Assembly (NCBI GenBank): GCA_026770585.1
Contig: MU646917.1
Span: forward strand, 143,810-154,176
DNA: 10,367 nt
Direction: 5' to 3'
Source: Baffinella frigidus
Taxonomy: Eukaryota; Cryptophyceae; Cryptomonadales; Baffinellaceae
Both the position numbers and the translations under genes were made by a program. Under the pieces are notes generated by a model that saw nothing but the letters and a program-made list of their open reading frames with translations, was not told the origin of the DNA and made no database searches. Shown one piece after another: positions 5,833 to 10,367 of this stretch (within the stretch, counting starts at the first letter, position 1; every line of letters starts with the position of its first letter).

Positions 5833-6017
5833 GATTTTACCCTGAACCTGGACCCGAAACTCCCAACCCTGAACCTGAACGCTCAACTCCTAACCTCAAA
5901 CCCCTCAACCTTGTTCCTCAACCCTGACCTCTAACACCTAAATCCTTGAAACCTAAATCATGAACCCTAAACACTAAACCCTGAACCCTGTTAAACCCCA
6001 AACCCTGAACCCTGTAA
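5833..6017 (+). repeat. Telomere-like C-rich array, strongly degenerate
   Basis: Units such as ACCCTGA, CCTCAACC and CCCTAAA are recognisable but imperfect, with frequent TG and TC changes. No exon-like block is embedded in it. Confidence 0.75.
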
Positions 6018-6151
6018 GTGTGCGCACGATTCAACCCCTTGAGCCATTCAAACGTGCTTGCAACGCCCACGAATTAAGATAGCCCCGGGGCCTAGGAACC
6101 TACAGTAGGCCACACCCTATGAGCACGCCAGCCTTATTATAGAGCAGTGGG
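6018..6151. other. Unique spacer with MITE core remnant
   Basis: This separates two telomere-like arrays of opposite orientation. It includes GGCCTAGGAACCTACAGTAG near 6087, resembling the CCTAGGACCCTACAGTAGG core of the TACAGGGG MITEs but without terminal repeats. No coding signal is visible. Confidence 0.4.
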
Positions 6152-6285
6152 AGGTTTAGGGTTGAGGGGATAGGGGATGGGGTTGGGAGTTTAGGGTTCA
6201 AGTTTTGGTGGTAAGGGTTCAGGGTTCAGTGGTTAGGGTTTAGGGTCTAGGGTTTGGGGTTTAGGGTCTAGGGTTTAGGGTTCAA
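6152..6285 (-). repeat. Telomere-like TTTAGGG array
   Basis: G-rich units on the plus strand (TTTAGGG, TCTAGGG, TTCAGGG, TTTGGGG). With 5833-6017 it forms a C-rich/G-rich inverted pair around a 134-bp unique spacer. Confidence 0.8.
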
Positions 6286-6376
6286 AGGTTTTAAATTGAA
6301 ACCGTTTTCAACTTCAGGTCCTTCCCCCCCCCCCCCTCATTTATTAAGGAACCCACCCCCTCAAAACGCCCTGTTC

Positions 6377-6543
6377 CTTATGACGACCGTTCCTGATAGT
6401 TGAGGTACCCCTGTAGGACCCAACAGTAAGACCATTCCTAGGGCCCTGTGGTGGCCCTAGCTAGGGGGGGGGCCAGTTTCTTGGCCCTATGGTGGCCCTT
6501 GCTAGGGGGGGGGGCAGTTTCTTATGAGCGAGGCACCCCTGCA
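6377..6543. mobile_element. MITE family A, rearranged remnant
   Basis: A right-end sequence (GAGGTACCCCTGTA, ending at 6415) is followed at once by family core and another right end (TTTCTTATGAGCGAGGCACC, ending 6543). The left terminal repeat is missing. The core segment GGCCCT(G/A)TGGTGGCCCT, its G-run and CAGTTTCTT are present twice in tandem (about 6448-6482 and 6483-6521). This looks like an internal duplication primed at the poly-G tract. Confidence 0.65.
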
Positions 6544-6686
6544 GAGGTCTACTCTCCTCTTGCGACGGGGATGCGCTCTCCGAAGCGTCCCTCGGAGACA
6601 GACTGAGCGGGGTACACCATGGACCGATCATAGTCTGGTAATGGCACGGGTTGAGCAATAACGGCGAAACCTTTTCAATAAATTCA
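6544..6686. other. Host sequence with intron-repeat fragment
   Basis: From about 6637 the sequence reads TAATGGCACGG, then AACGGCGAA, CCTTTTCAATAAATTCAG. These blocks match, in order, the intron spacers at about 303-372 and 759-835 of the ankyrin exon array. It is therefore a dispersed fragment of that repeat unit, and the hAT element is inserted into it. No ORF is credible here. Confidence 0.55.
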
Positions 6687-6694
6687 GTAATCAG
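6687..6694 (+). repeat. hAT target site duplication, left copy
   Basis: GTAATCAG directly before the left terminal repeat, identical to 7689-7696. Eight-base duplications are the hallmark of hAT transposition. Confidence 0.9.
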
Positions 6695-7688
6695 TAGTGT
6701 GGCCGACGAGAACCCATCAGCCAGTCTCATCACTGCCAGTTTTTAGTTAAAAACTGAAACTGGCTGGGTGTGGGGTACCAGTTTTTTAACCAGTTTTCAA
6801 GGTCAAAAATAATTTTTTCCATCCACGAACGGGGCGCAAATGGCCGTAGTTCACTGAAATGTTGGCCATCTGTATCATGTTCACATGTTCGGACTCTCCG
6901 TAGAACACTCTCACCATTTTTGACACCAGGTTTCATGTAAAAATTCACTCAGGACGACTCAGGATTCAGTGAGAACATAATTCACTAATGACGACTCAGG
7001 ATTCCATCAGAGAGACTCAGGATTCAGTCAGGATGACTCAGAATTTAGGCAGGATGACTCATGATTCGGTCAGGAGGACTCAGGGTTTAGTCAAAAGGAC
7101 CCAGGATTCGGACAGAACGACTCAGGATGCACACAGCAAGACTCAGGATTCAACCAGAAAGACTCAGGGTTTAGTCAGAAAGACTCAGGATTGACCCAGC
7201 AAGACTCAGGATTGACCCAGAAAAACTCAGGATTCGCCCAGAAAAACTCAGGATTGACCCATAAAAACTTAGAATTCGCCCAGAAAGACTCAGGATTCGC
7301 CCAGAGAGACTCACGATTGACCCAGAAAGACTCAGGATTGACTCAGAGGGACTTAAGATTCAATCAGTATCACTCAGAATTCGCCAAGAAAGACTCAGGA
7401 TTCACCCAGAAAAACTCAGGATTTACCCAGAGAAACTCACGATTCACCCAGAGAGACTCAGGATTCGCCCAGAAAGACTCAGGATCCAACCAGAAAAACA
7501 AAGGATTGACTCAGAGGGACTCCGGATTCACTCAGAGGGACTTGGGAGAGAGTCCACAGGTACCTTGTGCAGTAAAACACCCATTTCCCGCTAAAAACTG
7601 GTGTTTTTGACTAAAAACTGCCAGTTTTATGGGTTGCCGAGCTTAAAAACTGATGGGTCACTTTCACCTTGACTCGTCGGCCACACTA
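6695..7688. mobile_element. Non-autonomous hAT-type transposon, 994 bp
   Basis: Its ends are perfect 16-bp inverted repeats, TAGTGTGGCCGACGAG at 6695-6710 and its complement at 7673-7688. They fit the hAT pattern (T/C)A(A/G)NG, and GTAATCAG is duplicated exactly on both sides. Subterminal regions share ACCCATCAG and TAAAAACTG/CAGTTTTTA motifs in both arms (for example a hairpin at 6737-6756 and motifs near 7582, 7610 and 7643). Such motifs are typical transposase-binding repeats. The centre is a 21-bp minisatellite. There is no transposase: the longest non-repeat frame, minus strand 6730-6948 (72 codons, with a W-rich ENWLKNWYPTPSQF segment), has no recognisable hAT motif. The exact terminal repeats and target duplication suggest fairly recent movement. 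Confidence 0.9.
6993..7559 (+). repeat. 21-bp minisatellite, 26 units plus a partial
   Basis: Contiguous 21-bp units with consensus GACTCAGGATTCRCCCAGAR begin at 6993 and keep exact register to 7538; a degenerate last unit runs to 7559, and one or two decayed units precede from about 6948. In one frame each unit reads D-S-G-F-(A/T)-Q-K. That frame is open from 7065 to 7610 (182 codons), but has no ATG, and TGA at 7062 interrupts it. The unit length being a multiple of three explains the long frame, so I do not call a gene. Confidence 0.9.
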
Positions 7689-7696
7689 GTAATCAG
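7689..7696 (+). repeat. hAT target site duplication, right copy
   Basis: GTAATCAG directly after the right terminal repeat, identical to 6687-6694. Removing the element and one copy would leave TTCAGTAATCAGTAATC as the empty site. Confidence 0.9.
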
Positions 7697-8539
7697 TAAT
7701 CAAAAAGAAATGTGTTCTTTTTGTTTTGGTTGGTTCGTGCCAGGGGGGAATCGATTGCCGGTCCTCCGTTCACTGCAAAGTCTGGTCATGAGGGAGAGAG
7801 ACCTTTCTCACTACCAACACGGCCGCCATGCACCTTCATGTACATGTACCTACACGCAATCGTATTGCACCCCTGCAGAGACCGTGTCTGAGCAGGGGCG
7901 CCGAGACAAGTCATGTACACTCTACACGTTGTGCATCATGTCTGGCCACGCCATGTAGGTTCCCTCTGGCTGCGGACGAGCACCCTCAAAGTTGGACCTC
8001 AACGTTTTACCGGGAGAAGCAGACAGGGAGAAGTCCTCATAACCTTGCGTCCTTAGATGCCCTTAGAGCTTAGATACCCACAAGAAGCGCGCCTTCATTC
8101 AGGCCTGATAGATGACCCCACACACAGGTCTCAAAAGAGAGCCCGCGAGAGCCCGCCCCCAGGAAACAAGGCATGCCCAGCGAGAACCACATGCCTGCGG
8201 CACACCCCAACCTAAAAGCAACCCTGCGAACCAGCCTGCAAGCCAGCCCACGTGCCTGCAACCCCCCACACACGTCACCAGACCGTCTCTCTCTGCGCCC
8301 CCCCCTTCCCCCATTCGGCTGTCAGTGTGGCCCATTCGGCTGCCACGGACATGATGACATTTGCATGTCAAGTTGAGAAAAGTTGGGCAACCCGAGCGAG
8401 GCAGAGCTAGACGTCTGTCGTAATATGCCCGGAAAATCACGATTAGGTCCGAGGGGGTCTCGTCCTGGACTCGGTTATCACACACACCAGCGTCGACAGC
8501 CACACAGCGGACTTCGAAGGGATTTTGAACGACCCCTAA
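7697..8539. other. Unassigned unique sequence
   Basis: About 840 bp without telomere-like repeats or complete transposons. Frames of 65-134 codons exist on both strands, for instance an antisense frame at 8099-8503 and a P/Q/T-rich plus frame at 8112-8354. They overlap each other, are compositionally biased and show no domain. A short block after CTTAG at about 8073 reads T-H-K-K-R-A-F-I-Q-A-stop and could be a terminal exon, without further support. CATGTACATGTAC near 7838 is a simple palindrome. Confidence 0.4.
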
Positions 8540-8571
8540 GCGATGATAAGACCTAGGACCCTACGGTAGGC
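8540..8571. mobile_element. MITE core remnant
   Basis: GATGATAAGACCTAGGACCC then TACGGTAGG matches the left-inner part of family A MITEs (ATAAGA followed by CCTAGGACCCTACAGTAGG). Terminal repeats are absent. It is a short fragment only. Confidence 0.35.
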
Positions 8572-8720
8572 AACCGGCAGGGACATAGGGGTGTTCCTAC
8601 GGATAAGGTAACGGAAACTCGGGCATTTCCGGCCCGAAAATCTCTTCGTAGCCCGGTGTGTGGTTGGACACGCACAGATTCATTGCATACTACGCGCACG
8701 GCGCGCCTCAGGGAGCAGCA

Positions 8721-8841
8721 TACAGGGGTTACTCGAAATTAAGGACACGCACCGCCCTAGGGTCCTACCGTAGGGCTATGCCTAGGAGCATAGGACCACC
8801 TTAGGGACGGTGTGCGTTCTTAATTTCAAGTAACCCCTGTA
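8721..8841. mobile_element. MITE family B, intact element
   Basis: A 121-bp fold-back element. The left arm is TACAGGGGTTACTCGAAATT then AAGGACACGCACCG. The right arm is its complement with only a few changes (CTTGAAATTAAGAACGCACA). The core, TCCTACCGTAGGGCTATGCC and GAGCATAGGACCACC, is shared with family A, as are the outermost TACAGGGG bases. Only the sub-terminal 20-25 bases differ between families. The right-hand TA is also the left-hand TA of the next MITE. Confidence 0.85.
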
Positions 8842-8959
8842 AAGGAGTACCTCGCACAAGAAAACGCCTCCTCCTAGGACCCTACAGTAGAACTATGCCT
8901 AGGGCCCTATCATGGTCCTAGGGGGGGGGGGCGTTTCTTATGAGCGAGGTACCCCTGTA
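8840..8959. mobile_element. MITE family A, element adjoining the family B copy
   Basis: It starts TAAAGGAGTACCTCGCACAA, a degenerate family A end, and finishes CTTATGAGCGAGGTACCCCT then GTA. The core CCTAGGACCCTACAGTAG, CTATGCCTAGGGCCCTAT and a G11-12 run are typical. It shares the TA at 8840-8841 with the family B element, so the two lie back to back without spacer. Confidence 0.8.
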
Positions 8960-9018
8960 GTAAATTCCCTTCCTTTAAATACCCCAGTTACTCCATCCGA
9001 GAGCTACAACAGCGCCCG

Positions 9019-9160
9019 AGGCGGGCCTCTTTTCTTTCTTTCTTACTCTCGAAACAGGTCTTAGATCGGCCCTTAAGCCTTGCGTCGAGTGATACAATAG
9101 TCTATTCGCCTCAAGGAACGGGCCCGCCTCGGGAACCTGCTTCATTTTTGAGGCGGGCCT
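9019..9160. repeat. GAGGCGGGCC repeats, direct and inverted
   Basis: GAGGCGGGCCT occurs at about 9019 and 9151, with the inverse GGGCCCGCCTC at about 9121. The first is followed by a TTTCTTTCTTTC pyrimidine run. The inverted pair could fold into a hairpin. I cannot assign a function. Confidence 0.5.
9043..9099 (+). repeat. 57-bp divergent duplication, copy I
   Basis: This runs from TTACTCTCGAAACAGGTC to GATACAATA. It aligns without gaps to 9351-9407, differing at roughly ten positions. It ends at a TA not followed by a MITE, so it represents an unoccupied version of the site used by the MITE in copy II. Confidence 0.7.
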
Positions 9161-9350
9161 ATCCCCCGCTACAGTGTAGTCCTCACAAGCCTGACGAATC
9201 AGGCAGAGGCTCTGGAACCATATCCGTAGGAACCCCCCTATGTCCCTACAGTGTTACCTACCGTACGTAGGTGCTATGGTCCAGCATGCTCATGAAATCC
9301 CCTCGTTGCTTTGGCAAATGTGCTGCTAGGTGTTGAGGACGACTTCTTTA
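9161..9350. other. Unassigned spacer
   Basis: Unique sequence with one MITE-core-like segment near 9226-9272 (GTAGGAACCCCCCTATGTCC, then CTACCGTACGTAGG). No coding or RNA signal is visible. Confidence 0.35.
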
Positions 9351-9407
9351 TTACTCTCGATGCAGGTCCTAGACAGGCCCTTACGCCTTGAATTGAGAGA
9401 TACAGTA
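9351..9407 (+). repeat. 57-bp divergent duplication, copy II
   Basis: The partner of 9043-9099, beginning TTACTCTCGATGCAGGTCCT. Its final TA (9406-9407) is also the outer TA of the family A MITE that follows, as expected if that element inserted into the TA. Confidence 0.7.
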
Positions 9408-9528
9408 CAGGGGTACCTCGCTCATAAGAAACTACCCCCCCCTCCTAGGACCACCATAGGGCAATAGGCATAGGCCTACTGTAGGGTCCTAGGAGGAGGC
9501 GCTTTTTTATGAGCAAGGCACCCCTGTA
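9406..9528. mobile_element. MITE family A, element in the duplicated segment
   Basis: A 123-bp element from TACAGGGGTACCTCGCTCAT to GAGCAAGGCACCCCTGTA. The left 26 bases are identical to those of element 1; the right arm has about three changes. The core (CCATAGGGCAATAGGCATAG, CCTACTGTAGGGTCCTAGG) is in the opposite orientation to element 1, with the homopolymer now as a C run near 9435. Confidence 0.85.
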
Positions 9529-9586
9529 GCCTATGAAAGGCTGGGGGGCCTCTCTCGAGGTCCCCATGGCGCACACCATGTGAGGG

Positions 9587-9609
9587 TAATAAAGAAGAAG
9601 AAGAAGAAG
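9587..9609 (+). repeat. GAA/AAG microsatellite
   Basis: AATAAAGAAGAAGAAGAAGA, then AG: a short run of about six GAA triplets, beginning with an AATAAA. No gene precedes it that would use this as a polyadenylation signal. Confidence 0.7.
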
Positions 9610-9703
9610 TAACCTATGAGCCTTTTCTGCTAGGAGTTAACATGGACGTCTTTGGACTCGAGGCCCAGCAGCGACGTGAGCAACGCCTTTGCTTTCTGCG
9701 TTC

Positions 9704-9924
9704 AGGGTCCAGGGTTCAGGGTTCAGGGTTCAGGGTTCAGGGTTCAGGGTTCAGGGTTCAGGGTTTAAGGTTTGGGGTGTAGGGTTTAGGGTTTAGGGTG
9801 TAGGGTTGAGGGTTTGGGGTTTAGATTTTGGGGTCTAGGGCTGGGGTTTAGGGTTTAGGATTTAGGGTTTGGGGTTTAGGATTTAGGGTTTGGGGTTTAG
9901 GATTTAGGGTTTGGGGGTTAGGGC
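9704..9924 (-). repeat. Telomere-like TTCAGGG then TTTAGGG array
   Basis: It starts with about eight near-perfect TTCAGGG units (9711-9763), then TTTAGGG, TGTAGGG and TTTGGGG. It ends in a higher-order unit of about 26 bases (GGTTTAGGATTTAGGGTTTG) repeated about three times near 9849-9914. Homogeneous TTCAGGG units differ from the TTTAGGG of other arrays, suggesting a separate local expansion. Confidence 0.85.
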
Positions 9925-9975
9925 ACACGAGGGTCGCGTCAGTTCATGCAGTCTGGAGGCTACATGTGCACATGG

Positions 9976-10083
9976 GTTACTCAACATTGGGGACACGCAC
10001 CGCCCCCAGGGCGACCCTATGCTCCTAGGACTAGCCCTAACGCACCCTAGGACGGTGTGTGCCCATATTTTCGAGTGACTTGG
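9976..10083. mobile_element. MITE family B, degenerate copy
   Basis: The left arm GGGTTACTCAACATTGGGGA then CACGCACCG and the right arm CGGTGTGTGCCCATATTTTC then GAGTGACTTGGG match family B with many changes. The core TATGCTCCTAGGACTAGCCC is recognisable. The terminal TACAGGGG has decayed on both sides, so this is an old insertion. Confidence 0.65.
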
Positions 10084-10268
10084 GATATGTTACGGTTGTA
10101 GAATCAAGATTCAATGCTTGCCTTTCGGGTGTAATTAAACAAAAAAACTGACAGCACACCTACAAAAGGTGAAGGGAGAGGGGTAGCACCTCAGCAAAGT
10201 CACCCTGAATGGAGATGAGGTTCGATCCGTCTGGTGCCTTCACCACCGCGGTGCCTACCGCGAACCTG

Positions 10269-10367
10269 GTTTGGGATTTTGGGTTTTAGGTTTTGGGTTT
10301 TGGGTTTTGGGGTTTGGGTTTTGGGGTGTGGGGTGTGGGGGTTGGGGTTTGGGGTTTTGGGTTTTGG
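10269..10367 (-). repeat. TTTTGGG/TTTGGGG array at window end
   Basis: Units of GGTTTTGGGTTTTGGG with some GGTGTGGGG continue to the last base. The unit is related to, but distinct from, TTTAGGG: the A is replaced by T or G. It is G-rich on the plus strand and would have strong G-quadruplex potential. The array extends beyond the window. Confidence 0.85.

Noticed and set aside
6461-6733. Minus-strand frame of 90 codons
   Set aside because: It spans the G-runs of a rearranged MITE, unique DNA and the hAT terminal repeat, so it crosses three unrelated elements.
6993-7559. CRISPR-like array
   Set aside because: The 21-bp units are directly contiguous with no spacers and vary at many positions. 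It is a minisatellite inside a transposon.
8099-8503. Minus-strand frame of 134 codons
   Set aside because: It is the longest ATG frame of the right half, but G/C/W-rich low-complexity segments dominate. Plus frames overlap it and no recognisable domain or polyadenylation context is present.
10218-10260. tRNA T-arm-like GGTTCGATCC
   Set aside because: The flanking bases do not form a T stem, and no acceptor, D or anticodon stems fit. A similar GGTTTCGATCCG at about 1999 also lacks a cloverleaf.

Overview
This window looks like nuclear DNA from a complex eukaryote, not a prokaryote. It has very little open coding sequence, short exon-like blocks with AG/GT borders, AATAAA signals, and hundreds of degenerate copies of the plant/alveolate-type telomeric heptamer (CCCTAAA/TTTAGGG). 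It also carries several families of short inverted-repeat transposons. The telomere heptamer together with ankyrin-type coding pieces would suit an alveolate or other alga with an intron-rich genome, such as a chromerid or dinoflagellate. That placement is a guess, because nothing here fixes the species.

Region 1 (1-4040) is best read as the 3' end of one plus-strand ankyrin-repeat gene, inflated by internal duplication. Four blocks join with consistent splice phases: 1270-1339, 1614-1660, 2820-2903 and 3970-3984 (TAA), with AATAAA at 4031. The predicted 71-residue C-terminus has an ankyrin second helix (YIGIVNLLI), the next repeat's D-x-x-G-x-x-P-L-x-L-A core and LL helix, then a basic tail ending VRRI. 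The first block exists in nine copies over 122-1339, arranged as a three-subunit higher-order repeat occurring three times. The third block exists as four 5'-complete copies and four further 3'-end copies. Most of the sequence between blocks is telomere-like repeat that switches strand orientation.

Region 2 (4040-6550) is a transposon landscape: fold-back MITEs of about 120 bp with TACAGGGG ends and TA target sites, in two subfamilies (A and B) that share a core. It also has two copies of a small terminal-exon-like block ending in GARRT/GVRRT and stop, a weak ORF at 5425-5805, and two telomere-like arrays in opposite orientation.

Region 3 (6687-7696) is a complete non-autonomous hAT-type element of 994 bp. 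It has perfect 16-bp terminal inverted repeats, an exact 8-bp target duplication and an internal 21-bp minisatellite of 26 units.

Region 4 (7697-10367) has no gene I can recognise. It holds three more complete MITEs (two sharing one TA), a degenerate one, a 57-bp divergent duplication in which one copy carries a MITE, a GAA microsatellite, a TTCAGGG/TTTAGGG array and a TTTTGGG-type array running off the end.

No rRNA, tRNA, CRISPR or prokaryotic operon features were found.
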